DNA of 64,000 nucleotides. Source: Candidatus Thorarchaeota archaeon (GTDB taxonomy: Archaea; Asgardarchaeota; Thorarchaeia; Thorarchaeales; Thorarchaeaceae). Positions 9,484 to 18,151 of this stretch are shown here, in pieces (position 1 is the stretch's first letter; every line of letters begins with the position of its first letter). Location: positions 1 to 64,000 of the forward strand of contig JAEOUN010000076.1 of assembly GCA_016839245.1 (NCBI GenBank), given 5' to 3'. The notes under the pieces are model-generated. The model had not been told where the DNA came from and did no database searches. It saw nothing but the letters and a program-made list of their open reading frames with translations. Position numbers and translations under genes: made by a program.

Positions 9484-10389
9484 TCACTTGAGATAGTATA
9501 TCCCTTCAGCAGTAAGTCTTACTTTTCCTGAAACAAGAATCTCTGACATACTTTCATGTGGAATTTCAGCAATAAGGCTACTAGGTCTCCTGATCTCATA
9601 CCCTTGTTCAATTCTAATTGGAGTCCCAAATTCATGGCTTTTCAGGACGTTGTATTTCTCGAGATATGCTGCTAAAGGTCCTGCTGCACTACCAGTTGCA
9701 GGATCCTCTAAGACACCAGCACTTGGAGCAAACATGCGAACATGCACGTTATGTTTCTGATTGACGGTTTCAGTTGAGAAGATTAGGATCTCTTGAGATG
9801 CAAGATGCTTTAAGTTCTTCACGATTAACTCTGGATTCGGAACTGCATGTCTGATGGTCTTCAAGTCTTTAATCTGGACAATAATAAAAGGTACTCCTGT
9901 TGTTACAATTTGAATAGGTGAAGTATCTGAGATATCTTCTATGTTTACGCCAATGACTTCTGCAATTTGAGACTTATCTTTGACAATATCCATAAATGTT
10001 GGTGCTGGTTGCGTCATCCGGATTTGATCTTCTGACATGTACTCAACTGGAATAGGCCCTATTCCTAATTGAAGAATTGTTCTCATCTCACTTTTCTTTA
10101 CAATCTCTTTAAACTTCAATACAAATGCGGTTCCAAGAGTTGGATGTCCTGCAAATGGCAATTCCTTACCCGGCGTGAATATTCTTACTTTTGATGAACA
10201 ACCTTTTGTTGTTGGTTTCTCTATAAATGTTGACTCTGAGAAATTCATTTCAAGAGCCATGCCCTGCATCTCTTGAGCTGAGATGTTCATATTTGAGTTC
10301 GAGTCCCAAAATGTAGCTAGTTGATTTCCCCCAAATGAATAAGCATCATCTATGAAAACACTCGTTTGGACAAATGGTATTTTTCGCAT
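9484..10389 (-). CDS. PhzF-family isomerase-like protein
   Basis: A 301-residue member of the PhzF/diaminopimelate-epimerase fold family. Visible signatures are GGNQLA near residue 20 (GGNPLA in most members), MNFSEST with the candidate catalytic Glu at residue 52, FAGHPTLGTAFVL in the N-terminal lobe and PATGSAAGPLAAYL in the C-terminal lobe. The family contains PhzF itself and many isomerases of unknown substrate, and no phenazine genes are here, so the substrate is unknown. It lies between a TPR protein and a GTPase on the same strand with about 50-100 base gaps. Confidence 0.88.
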   Translation of the reverse strand: MRKIPFVQTSVFIDDAYSFGGNQLATFWDSNSNMNISAQEMQGMALEMNFSESTFIEKPTTKGCSSKVRIFTPGKELPFAGHPTLGTAFVLKFKEIVKKSEMRTILQLGIGPIPVEYMSEDQIRMTQPAPTFMDIVKDKSQIAEVIGVNIEDISDTSPIQIVTTGVPFIIVQIKDLKTIRHAVPNPELIVKNLKHLASQEILIFSTETVNQKHNVHVRMFAPSAGVLEDPATGSAAGPLAAYLEKYNVLKSHEFGTPIRIEQGYEIRRPSSLIAEIPHESMSEILVSGKVRLTAEGIYYLK

Positions 10390-10444
10390 GAATAACTATT
10401 CGCAAAACCATCTAATGAACACCACCTATCCAGCAAAAACCTAC

Positions 10445-10909
10445 TTATCTGCATTTAACATTGTCAAGTTCTGATTGGCAGATTTTTCTATCTTCTTCTC
10501 CTTTGATTGCATCAATTGCCTTTTCTGCAAGAGTATAGTATTTTTTGCATTCCAAACTTTTTCCTGCTACCGAGTATGCTCGTGCCAAAGACTCATAGGC
10601 AAAGGCAAGATCATAGTCTTCAATCCCTATGGCTTCGGTAATTTTGAGACATTGTTCTGCATGATAAACTGCTGGTTCGACCCATTCAAGTTTGCAATAT
10701 ACTCGAGATATCATATAGTGTGCCCGAGCTCTGTTAATTGGCTCTCCGATTTTACTCCAGTGATACATTGAACTATGCGCCATGTGGAGTGCATTCTCAA
10801 GTTCCTCTTCAGATGGTTTCTCTTTATCCAATGTTGACCATATCTCATTGTTCGTAGCAATTGCTATTTTCTTATGGAATTCATTCATGGTCATCTTTTC
10901 TTCAGTCAT
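10445..10909 (-). CDS. Small TPR-like helical repeat protein
   Basis: A 154-residue all-helical protein. Helix pairs such as INRARAHYMISRVYCKLEW / AVYHAEQCLKITEAIG / LAFAYESLARAYSVAGKSLECKKYYTLAEKAI fit tetratricopeptide repeats (Ala/Gly/Tyr positions typical of TPR helices A and B), about three repeats in all. The ATG at 10909 is chosen because AGGAGG stands nine bases upstream. An in-frame ATG at 10942 would add eleven residues and lacks that signal. It is probably a protein-interaction scaffold. Partners are unknown, but it is the first gene of a minus-strand run that includes the GTPase and longin-like genes. Confidence 0.75.
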   Translation of the reverse strand: MTEEKMTMNEFHKKIAIATNNEIWSTLDKEKPSEEELENALHMAHSSMYHWSKIGEPINRARAHYMISRVYCKLEWVEPAVYHAEQCLKITEAIGIEDYDLAFAYESLARAYSVAGKSLECKKYYTLAEKAIDAIKGEEDRKICQSELDNVKCR

Positions 10910-11013
10910 AGAAATTTCCTCCTTACTAGAGATAAGATACATATCCTTTTTAATATTTAACTATTGTTTTCTATTAATAGTCACAAATTGTGTCCTCTCA
11001 TTGTGGTCATTCT

Positions 11014-11027
11014 TTATATAGTAACTA
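11014..11027 (+). promoter_or_regulatory. Putative TATA promoter element shared with the MFS gene
   Basis: The 14-base string TTATATAGTAACTA is identical to the one at 19104-19117. Both are preceded by the 9-mer GTGTCCTCT (10990-10998 here, 19067-19075 there). It lies 85 bases before the start codon of the five-repeat membrane protein. The A/T core fits an archaeal TATA box. The shared flank suggests a common regulator or common promoter type (inference). Confidence 0.45.
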
Positions 11028-11112
11028 TTAGATTGTTCTACAGATTCATTTCATGTGCGAGTCTAGAAGAGTAATTCTAGATTCCACTGGAAATAGATTT
11101 GAGGTTTAGAAA

Positions 11113-12189
11113 ATGACACCAGTCGATGATAACGAGACTAATCCTGAAAATTCATCCAAAGATTCAGAGATACCTTTTGATATTGAAAAAGAAATCAAGA
11201 AGAAAAAACAAACTCACAGAAAGAGATCTACAGCTACATCTTATGTTTCTGCAATCAGCTTTATTGCATGGATTGCCTTCACAATCATCTGGCTCTTCTT
11301 TTTCGCGGGAGATTACACCATCTTCTACAACATTGCTGTTGTTTTTGTGGCGCTTTTGATTATTGGCGCTTTAAATGCAGTAATTTGGATTCCTGCAGTA
11401 GAAGGCAAGAAACCAAAAGCTAGTGCAGTTAGTGGGATTATTTGGATTGCATTTCTCATTGTATGGATCCTTGTCTTCGCAATAAATTATGGATTCTATG
11501 AGAATATTGGAATCGGAATTGCATCATTATTATTCATTGGTTTCTTGAACATGCTGCTTTGGATGCCAAAGGGTGGTGAGGAAGGAGCTGCAAGATTCAG
11601 CGGTGCTGCAGCAGTCTTGTGGTTGATCTTCATTGTTTTATGGCTTCCATTCGCAAATGACTTCTCCGAGGCAATCTATCCCATCACTTTCTACCAATCT
11701 GTCGCAGTTATTATTGCATCACTATTATTTATGCTAGTAATAGTTGTCTCACCCTGGTGGGGGAAGATGCAGATTTCCATTGATGGAAAAGTAGAGGTAG
11801 GCAGTAAACCCAAGATTACCGTCGGGATGTTATATCTCTGGCTGCTTTCACTAGTTCTCTGGATGTGGTTCATTGCAGATGGATATACAGGCTATCAAAA
11901 TGCTGCAGCTATTCTCATATCTTTTGCAATCTTCTGCGGAATTATAGTAGGAGTCTGGTATTCTTGGACAAAATCACGTGATGAGGGTCCAGAGAGTTGG
12001 TTTTCAATAAGTCTTGCATTTGCTTGGGTATTAATACTAGCTCTATGGTTCTGGTTCTTTGCTGATAGTTTCGATATCTATCAGAATACCGCAATCTTCA
12101 TCGTGTCTCTTCTTGGAGTAGTTGCTGTTGGTGGAGCTGCTCAATGGATGAAGACTAGAGATTTTGAATCAATGGATTGGACTGACTAG
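11113..12189 (+). CDS. Membrane protein of five tandem Trp-rich two-helix repeats
   Basis: After a polar, Lys-rich N-terminal 45 residues (EIKKKKQTHRKRS), the 358-residue protein consists of five successive units of about 55 residues. Each has two membrane helices. The first helix of each unit follows a pattern like W-[IL]-x-F-x-[IV]-[IVL]-W-x-x-x-[FA]-A, then D/N-Y...Y-x-N-x-A leads into the second helix (WIAFTIIWLFFFAGDY, WIAFLIVWILVFAINY, WLIFIVLWLPFANDF, WLLSLVLWMWFIADGY, WVLILALWFWFFADSF). I do not recognise a named family. It has its own promoter-like element and a strong 3' hairpin, so it is probably a single-gene unit. Confidence 0.8.
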   Translation: MTPVDDNETNPENSSKDSEIPFDIEKEIKKKKQTHRKRSTATSYVSAISFIAWIAFTIIWLFFFAGDYTIFYNIAVVFVALLIIGALNAVIWIPAVEGKKPKASAVSGIIWIAFLIVWILVFAINYGFYENIGIGIASLLFIGFLNMLLWMPKGGEEGAARFSGAAAVLWLIFIVLWLPFANDFSEAIYPITFYQSVAVIIASLLFMLVIVVSPWWGKMQISIDGKVEVGSKPKITVGMLYLWLLSLVLWMWFIADGYTGYQNAAAILISFAIFCGIIVGVWYSWTKSRDEGPESWFSISLAFAWVLILALWFWFFADSFDIYQNTAIFIVSLLGVVAVGGAAQWMKTRDFESMDWTD

Positions 12190-12199
12190 AATTGAATGT

Positions 12200-12222
12200 G
12201 ATGGTAGGAAATTCCTACCATC
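12200..12222 (+). terminator. Hairpin terminator between convergent genes
   Basis: A perfect inverted repeat with 11-base arms (GATGGTAGGAA / TTCCTACCATC) around a single A, followed by TCTCTTCTTTTTCT. It starts 11 bases after the stop of the repeat membrane protein and ends 12 bases before the convergent SDR gene. As RNA it makes at least a 9-bp stem with a 5-base loop and a U-rich tail. Because it is palindromic it could also serve the minus strand, but the T-run is on the plus-strand side. Confidence 0.65.
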
Positions 12223-12234
12223 TCTCTTCTTTTT

Positions 12235-13029
12235 CTAATATGCTAGCCATCCACCATCTACGGCAAGAATTTGTCCAGTTATGTATCTTGCATCGTCGCT
12301 AGCAAGAAAACATGCTGCTCCCCTTATCCACTCCTTTTCAGCTAGCATGGGCAATGCGGTTCGCGGCTCAATAATTCGTTTTCTAATTGATTCTTCATCC
12401 ATTGCTCCTTTTGACATATCTGTAGGGAAGAATCCCGGTGCAATCGCATTCACTCGAATATTGTATTTGCCAAGTTCCACTGCAAGAGCTTTCGTCAATG
12501 TTATCATGCCGCCCTTTGATGCATAATACCCAACTTCGGTAAATTCAGTCGCACCAAATCCAAATGTTGATGCAATATTGATGATTGAACCTGAGTTCTT
12601 AGGTATCATTACTCTTGCTACTTCGCGACTTGCCAGAAAGGCAGATGTAAGATTAACATTGATCACCAAGTTCCAATCTTCCAAGGTCTGCTCAACTAAA
12701 GGCTTGACAACATACATTCCCACATTATTTACAAGTGTATCGACGGTTCCAAATTCCTTGTTTGTTCTCTCTATCAGTTTGATAATATCTGCTTCTTTTT
12801 TCACATCAGTCTTAATAGTCAAGCATTTTACATTATAGTTACTAGAGATTTCTTTACAAATTTCTTGTAGTCTGTTCTCTCTTCTTGCAGCTATTACAAC
12901 ATTCGCTCCTGATGCTCCAAAGGCATGCGCGAATTGTTCTCCAAGACCTGTTGAAGCTCCTGTGATAATGACTACTTTGTCATCTAGATTATAGTTAACC
13001 ACTGATATGACCTCTCTCATTGTGAACAA
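12235..13029 (-). CDS. Classical SDR-family NAD(P)-dependent oxidoreductase
   Basis: A 264-residue short-chain dehydrogenase. Cofactor-binding TGASTGLG is at residues 23-30, NNVG at 101-104, the catalytic Ser at 154 (NIAST) and the Y-x3-K pair at Y168/K172 (GYYASKGG). The end ARYITGQILAVDGGWLAY is typical of FabG/glucose-dehydrogenase-like enzymes. The Arg at position 50 (AARR) is compatible with NADP. The substrate cannot be read from the sequence. The start is uncertain: TTG at 13029, ATG at 13020 or GTG at 13002 would all keep the Rossmann fold. Convergent with the repeat membrane protein. Confidence 0.88.
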   Translation of the reverse strand: MFTMREVISVVNYNLDDKVVIITGASTGLGEQFAHAFGASGANVVIAARRENRLQEICKEISSNYNVKCLTIKTDVKKEADIIKLIERTNKEFGTVDTLVNNVGMYVVKPLVEQTLEDWNLVINVNLTSAFLASREVARVMIPKNSGSIINIASTFGFGATEFTEVGYYASKGGMITLTKALAVELGKYNIRVNAIAPGFFPTDMSKGAMDEESIRKRIIEPRTALPMLAEKEWIRGAACFLASDDARYITGQILAVDGGWLAY

Positions 13030-13110
13030 GTCTAATGTAGGATATTCTCCTTAATAAAAACAAACGAGGAGAGCTTTTTGTACTCTTTAATTTGAGTGGC
13101 TTTGGATATA

Positions 13111-14082
13111 TTATTCAGGACTTGGTACATCACACGGATCGATTGTCTCTGGTGGTTTGGATTGCTTTTTGATCTGATAGAATCGTAGCAAACCAACTGG
13201 CAAAACGATTGCAAGCCAGATGACAACATCGCCAAGAGTTGATAATAGACCTCGTGAACCGTTAGGATCAAGCCACATTTGACCTAGTTTCATCATAGTA
13301 ATAAGAGGGAGGACAAGAATCAAACCAAAGATTTGCTTTAGTTGAACTGCGTTTACTCTGCATGCTAACCTAGAGCCTATTTGTCCACCAACAAGCATTC
13401 CCATACCTAAAGCTAGTGCAAAATAGAGATTGACATGACCAAGAAGAATGTTGTAAGCTGTTCCTGATGCTGTAGTGAATATCATTGTGAACATAGATGT
13501 AGCAACAGCTGCATGCATTGGTACTCCCATAAGTACACTCAATACTGGTACTATTATTGCTCCTCCACCAATCCCAAGAAGTCCTGCCGAAATTCCGCCC
13601 ACGAATGCGCCAAAGAGTGAGATTACCCATCTTTTAGGAGTAATATCAGTAATATTCCAACTAGCCATTTCCGATGCAAGGTCACCCTTGCCCTTCTTCT
13701 TCGCAAATAGCATCTTTAATGCAACTGGCATAAGGGAGATGCCAAAAATCAATCTGAGAATATAAGGAGCTTCTATTAATGTTCTAAGCCATACACCAAA
13801 AAGTGAACCGGGAATTGTTAATACAGCTAGAATTAAACCAGGCTTTAGCAAAGTTGGCTTAGGTGTCTGACGCCAATAACCTATGGAACTCGCAATTGAA
13901 ACAAAAAATGCCCCAACAAGCGCGGTAGATGGTGCAGATTGCTCATTGAATATATTCCAAAAGACAATCAATAGTAGAGGCGTGTTTATCGCACCACCAC
14001 CAATTCCTATCATTGATGATAGTGTCCCAACGCCAATCGCAAAGATTGCTACAAAACTGATCATTAGTATAAGCTCTTGCAC
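13111..14082 (-). CDS. TauE/SafE-family membrane transporter
   Basis: A 323-residue membrane protein of the TauE/SafE (DUF81) family, putative exporters of sulfite or organosulfur anions. Two homologous halves each carry the Gly-rich family signature: SSMIGIGGGAINTPLLL after helix 1 and AGLLGIGGGAIIVPVLS in the middle. About eight helices are visible. The C-terminal tail is basic then Pro/acidic (KKQSKPPETIDPCDVPSPE). No sulfur-metabolism gene adjoins it, so the substrate is open. Confidence 0.88.
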   Translation of the reverse strand: MQELILMISFVAIFAIGVGTLSSMIGIGGGAINTPLLLIVFWNIFNEQSAPSTALVGAFFVSIASSIGYWRQTPKPTLLKPGLILAVLTIPGSLFGVWLRTLIEAPYILRLIFGISLMPVALKMLFAKKKGKGDLASEMASWNITDITPKRWVISLFGAFVGGISAGLLGIGGGAIIVPVLSVLMGVPMHAAVATSMFTMIFTTASGTAYNILLGHVNLYFALALGMGMLVGGQIGSRLACRVNAVQLKQIFGLILVLPLITMMKLGQMWLDPNGSRGLLSTLGDVVIWLAIVLPVGLLRFYQIKKQSKPPETIDPCDVPSPE

Positions 14083-14151
14083 GATACCGCCTTCTTATTG
14101 GAGCAAGCATATGGACTAATACTTAAGGAATTAGTTTTGGTATATCTTCAA

Positions 14152-14583
14152 TCAATCAGGTGTCTTGCGTAAAGAAATCAAATACAGCCCAATCATTAAA
14201 ATGCATAGGCCAGCAAAGGTCAAAATTGCTGACATATCGCTTACGGTTTGTATTGTTGAGAATGAGTTTACTGCAATTCCTGCTACTATTACAATGAATC
14301 CAATAAATGCCGTAATAAGTCCTGGACGTGTATTGTATTTTAGAAATGGTGGCTCTTCGTTTTCGTGTTCGATGACAGGTGCTTCTGAAACTTTTACCTC
14401 ACTCTTGAAGAACCGGTTCTCATCACTTGTTAGAGTACCATGCAATTTGCTTTCTAATTGAAGTTCTTTGATTAAAATGACCACTTCTTCTTTTGAGATT
14501 CCCAATTTATAGCTTAAAGTTTCAATTGCACTAAAGTTGTTCTCCAATATCAACTGAATAAGTAGTTGTTTCTTATCATCCAT
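14152..14583 (-). CDS. N-terminal winged-helix-like domain with two membrane helices
   Basis: A 143-residue protein. Residues 1-50 look like a small winged helix or PCI-like fold (helices LLIQLILENN, AIETLSYKLG, SKEEVVILIKELQ, then a beta wing HGTLTSDENRFF). A polar linker follows (EHENEEPPF), and the last about 55 residues form two membrane helices with a short loop and a basic end (SLRKTPD). A membrane-tethered regulator or adaptor is the simplest reading. It is 69 bases upstream of the TauE/SafE gene on the same strand. Confidence 0.6.
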   Translation of the reverse strand: MDDKKQLLIQLILENNFSAIETLSYKLGISKEEVVILIKELQLESKLHGTLTSDENRFFKSEVKVSEAPVIEHENEEPPFLKYNTRPGLITAFIGFIVIVAGIAVNSFSTIQTVSDMSAILTFAGLCILMIGLYLISLRKTPD

Positions 14584-14719
14584 TTTGGCACTCTCATGTC
14601 TATGTCTTTTTTCTTCAATTATAAGAAATTTCGCTTAAGCTTTTGAATCTCTCTATTTCTGATGATATCTTGAAGCAATGTAATGTATTCATAGGAAGCT
14701 GAACAGTGAATGAATTCGT

Positions 14720-15562
14720 CTACACTATTCCCCAAAATACAATTTCACCAAGATTCGTTTCGTAATATCCGGTTTTAATGAAATTCTTTTTCATTATCTG
14801 ATTTATCTCGTTGCCTTCGACCAGCCCTAATTCCGGAAAAAGTATTTCTGCTGTTATTCTGATAAACTCGGTGAAACTCTCCTTTTGAGGTTCATCAAAG
14901 AACGCGTAGGGAATTCTCAGAGTAAGTCTACCCCCTTTTGATAAAACTCTCTTGCATTCTGAGATGGTTATAGACAAATCATTACGATTTGGTATTCCAT
15001 GAATTCTTACTTCTGAAAAATGATTGTCTATCACAGGCAATTTCTGATTATCAAAATGAATTACTTTATAGCCAATCCCCGTCTTTTCTAACATTTCACC
15101 TATTCCAAGGATTGAGAGTGAAACATTGTGTTTTACAACTAGATTCCGTATTTCATCCATGTCCTCAACAGCTATCGTGGGAAATGCAATATATAGGATA
15201 TTTCCTTTCGGTTCTGTTTTTTCAAGTTCCTCGGCGGAGTTATAGAGATATCCTGGATGTGATCGTCGATATTTGTTGTAAAAATGAAGTAATGTTTCAA
15301 AACCACATCGTAGTGATTCTATGAGATAATCCTCTGCTTTCGGTCCAGGCTGATAGATTCTTCTATATGGTCCGAGGGGACCTGGTTGCATTGCACTAAC
15401 AACTAACTTCTCATCTTCCATCGTTTTGAGAAGTTTTGGAAGACGAGTTCTATTTGGATCTGAAAACTTATCCATAGAATAAAGAAGATCATAGATGGAT
15501 GAAGGACTTTGATCAAGCGTGAGAAGTATCTTTCTTTTTAAATCTGGTCGGGTCATTCCCAT
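14720..15562 (-). CDS. PadR-like winged helix fused to a degenerate methyltransferase-like domain
   Basis: A 280-residue two-part protein. Residues 1-80 resemble a PadR-type winged helix (ILLTLDQSPSSIYDLLYSM, a recognition helix around RLPKLLKTMEDEKLV, and a wing GPYRRIYQPGPKAEDYL). From about 115 a Rossmann-like region follows, with a late element ECKRVLSKGGRLTLRIPYAF that matches the post-motif-III region of class I SAM methyltransferases. The N-terminal SAM loop (GxGxG) is missing: the equivalent place reads NILYIAFPTIAVEDM. It may be a ligand-sensing domain derived from a methyltransferase. The start is the first ATG, and another lies two codons later. Confidence 0.6.
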   Translation of the reverse strand: MGMTRPDLKRKILLTLDQSPSSIYDLLYSMDKFSDPNRTRLPKLLKTMEDEKLVVSAMQPGPLGPYRRIYQPGPKAEDYLIESLRCGFETLLHFYNKYRRSHPGYLYNSAEELEKTEPKGNILYIAFPTIAVEDMDEIRNLVVKHNVSLSILGIGEMLEKTGIGYKVIHFDNQKLPVIDNHFSEVRIHGIPNRNDLSITISECKRVLSKGGRLTLRIPYAFFDEPQKESFTEFIRITAEILFPELGLVEGNEINQIMKKNFIKTGYYETNLGEIVFWGIV

Positions 15563-15713
15563 GAAATTCTCACCTGCATTTTATGTATACTCGGTTCAAT
15601 TGCTTAATATTCAAACGTTCAACGCCATCTAACAGAATAAATCACAAGACTGCTTCTCTTGCTTGAATGAAGTGTCTTATTAAATTCCAATACGCACTCA
15701 TGCAAGAGAATTT

Positions 15714-15887
15714 ATGGCATACTGTGAGCGTTGTGGGATTTCATTGAAGAATGAACCAACTAGACACCAAGGGACTAGCATTAATTTCTGCAATGCGTGT
15801 ATGAATACTAATGGAAAGCCAAAGCAATTGAATCAAGTTAAAACAAACATCATTAGATTCTGGAATAGTAGGAAGCAAAAAGATTAG
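15714..15887 (+). CDS. 57-residue double CxxC zinc-ribbon protein
   Basis: A very short gene in the 450-base space between two divergent longer genes. The translation starts MAYCERCGISLKNE, has a second knuckle CNAC at residues 26-29 and a basic C-terminus (FWNSRKQKD), and ends in TAG. C4-x2-C7 and C26-x2-C29 form a treble-clef or ribbon zinc site. The 18-residue spacing equals that of the zinc ribbons at 18.2 and 24.1 kb. Its small size makes this provisional, but the paired CxxC knuckles are hard to explain by chance. Confidence 0.55.
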   Translation: MAYCERCGISLKNEPTRHQGTSINFCNACMNTNGKPKQLNQVKTNIIRFWNSRKQKD

Positions 15888-16015
15888 CAGTGATTCTTTA
15901 AGCGAACCATACAATGTTACAGTAGTGGTCTAACTTGTTTTCGCAATAGTACTTCAAAGATTGTAATCCTTACATTCTAATATTAAATATCTACTTTGTC
16001 TTTGAGTGGCTATCC

Positions 16016-17074
16016 ATGAGTCAGGAAGATATCAAGGATAAAGTAGGTCTTCCTCCTGGGACAGTAGTTCATACTGGTGCAGATCGTACTGAAGAGGTTA
16101 CAATAAGCATCATGGAATTCTCAGGTGATCAAATAAGAGAATATAATGCGGATTGCTTGGAAGATTGTGCACCTCCTCCTACAAAAGACATTACTAAATG
16201 GATTCATATCAAAGGAGTTCATGATGTTGACCTTGTCCAGAAGGTATGTGATTATTACAATGTCCATTCCCTTATTGTTGAAGATATTCCAAGTATTGGA
16301 CAACGGCCCAAGCTTGAAATGATGCCTTCTGGTGTTTATATTGTTCTCAGAGCTTATGATATCAATCAGAGAACTGATGATTTTTACTCAGAACAGGTTT
16401 CAATTGTTTTAGGTGAAGATTATGTTCTTTCTTTTCAGGAAACTTCTTCAGATATTTTTGTAGCTGTAAGAGAACAAGCAAGAAGCCCTGGAGGGAAAAT
16501 ACGACACGGCGATACAGATTATCTCACCTACGCTTTAATTGATCTAATCGTTGACAAATATTTTGTAGTGTTGGAACGCGCTGGCGATATTATTGAAGAT
16601 CTAGAAGATGAGTTAATTGAAGCTGCTTCTGAAAATATACTCACTAAAATCTATCATCTAAAGCGGACTTTACTGGCATTTCGCAGACATATTTGGCCTC
16701 TACGACAGGTTGTCTTGAAATTGCAGAGAGATACTCCCCACTTTGTAAAGAAAGAGAATGTCATTTACATCAGCGATTTGTATGATCATGTGATAAGAAT
16801 CACTGATCATGTTGAAACCTACCGTGAATCTATTACTGGGATGCTTGATATCTATCTCTCTAGAGCAAGCAATCGAATGAATGAGGTCATGCAGGTTCTT
16901 ACAGTTATCTCAACAGTATTTATCCCTCTCACTTTAATGGCATCAATATATGGCATGAATTGGCAATGGATTCCTGAGTTGGAATTCTACTATGGCTATC
17001 CTGTTTTCATAGCTGTGATGATCATCGTGGGTTTTTCATTATTAGCATACTTTCGACGAATAAGATGGATTTAG
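16016..17074 (+). CDS. corA: CorA-family magnesium/divalent cation channel
   Basis: A 352-residue CorA protein. It has a soluble alpha/beta N-terminal domain (about 1-240), a long stalk helix (YDHVIRITDHVETYRESITGMLDIYLSRASNRMNEVMQVLTVI), then TM1 ending in the family-defining YGMN at residues 312-315, a periplasmic loop, TM2 and a basic C-terminus (YFRRIRWI) in the cytoplasm. CorA pentamers let Mg2+ (also Co2+ or Ni2+) into the cell. The preceding 120 bases are A/T-rich and hold the likely promoter. The gene is convergent with the EamA transporter gene. Confidence 0.93.
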   Translation: MSQEDIKDKVGLPPGTVVHTGADRTEEVTISIMEFSGDQIREYNADCLEDCAPPPTKDITKWIHIKGVHDVDLVQKVCDYYNVHSLIVEDIPSIGQRPKLEMMPSGVYIVLRAYDINQRTDDFYSEQVSIVLGEDYVLSFQETSSDIFVAVREQARSPGGKIRHGDTDYLTYALIDLIVDKYFVVLERAGDIIEDLEDELIEAASENILTKIYHLKRTLLAFRRHIWPLRQVVLKLQRDTPHFVKKENVIYISDLYDHVIRITDHVETYRESITGMLDIYLSRASNRMNEVMQVLTVISTVFIPLTLMASIYGMNWQWIPELEFYYGYPVFIAVMIIVGFSLLAYFRRIRWI

Positions 17075-17098
17075 AACTGGTGTCTTATGAGACTGCAA

Positions 17099-18031
17099 TT
17101 AGATTGCTAGAATGACTAGTATTACTCCTGTCACTGTAAGAACCGCTCCAAACAAGGACTTCTTGCTATATTTTTCATTAAGAAAGACAATCGAAATTGG
17201 AAGCGCAAAGAGAGGTGATATCGATCCTAAAAGAGAAGCTATTGATGCTCCAATTAGCTTCACGGTAACTGTATACAAAATTGATCCCATAGTCATACCC
17301 AAGAATCCTGCAGCCATCACTATTTTTGTTGCTCGTTTTGTTGGGAGTGGCATCCCTCGTTCTATAGCTCCTAAAAATAATGGGATGAAGATTAATCCAC
17401 CAAACAACATTCTTACAAAATTTGCATCCATTGGATCCACATCTTGGACTCCTAATTGGAGTGTTACACTACCAATGGACCAACATAGTGCAGCCAGTAG
17501 TGCCAATCCCAGACCTAGAACATCAGATGTAATCCCTCCTTCTTCCATCTTTTTCGTTGCCTGCTCTCTTGAGATTAAAGTGATTCCAATGATTGCGATA
17601 ATAATACCTATGAATCTACTCAGGATTGGCTCTTCACCTACAAAGAAGACTGCCAAAATATATGTTGAAATTGGATAGACATTTGCGATTGGAAACGCAT
17701 AGGTAATTCCAATCCTCTCTTGACTAATGAGATAGACAAGGTCTCCAATAACAATCCCAATTGTTACTGAGAAAAAGAGAAAGATCAGTGATTGTAGCGG
17801 CATGTAGAATGGAGTTGTTCGGTATGGAATAAGCATGATTACTGACATAACTGCCATTGCTGCCCACATCTTCAATGCAGAGATAGCTAATGGTGTAGCC
17901 TCCTTACTCTGGGATTTGTATGCGTTTGTTGATATTGCCCAGAGAAAAGATGTGAATAAACCAATGAAACTACCAATGACTAGTTCAGGACTTAGCTGCA
18001 TTTTCAAATCAAATTCTGTTCGGAAAGACAC
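17099..18031 (-). CDS. EamA/DMT-superfamily transporter
   Basis: A 310-residue membrane protein with ten hydrophobic helices in two EamA repeats. The first half contains YLISQERIGITYAFPIANVYPISTYILAV, and the second contains the equivalent KLIGASIASLLGSISPLFALPISIVFLNEKYS, the typical end-of-domain pattern. Members export or exchange metabolites such as amino acids, nucleotides or nucleotide sugars, and the substrate is not readable. A GTG at 18031 opens the frame and an ATG at 18001 would remove ten residues, with no clear ribosome-binding site separating them. Convergent with corA, 24 bases apart. Confidence 0.87.
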   Translation of the reverse strand: MSFRTEFDLKMQLSPELVIGSFIGLFTSFLWAISTNAYKSQSKEATPLAISALKMWAAMAVMSVIMLIPYRTTPFYMPLQSLIFLFFSVTIGIVIGDLVYLISQERIGITYAFPIANVYPISTYILAVFFVGEEPILSRFIGIIIAIIGITLISREQATKKMEEGGITSDVLGLGLALLAALCWSIGSVTLQLGVQDVDPMDANFVRMLFGGLIFIPLFLGAIERGMPLPTKRATKIVMAAGFLGMTMGSILYTVTVKLIGASIASLLGSISPLFALPISIVFLNEKYSKKSLFGAVLTVTGVILVILAI

Positions 18032-18151
18032 CTTATTGAAGATATTTAATGTTCATTCTCATGTCAATACAATTAATATTTGCGAAAATGGTCAGTTATT
18101 AGAAAATACTGCGGATTTCCCTAAAAGCATTTTATCTATGCTATTAGGAAA

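Noticed and set aside
17112..17678. 188-residue plus-strand frame opposite the EamA transporter gene
   Set aside because: It lies wholly antisense to a clear ten-helix transporter, has no start context, and its Pro/Ser/Thr/Ile-rich composition is the mirror of hydrophobic codons.
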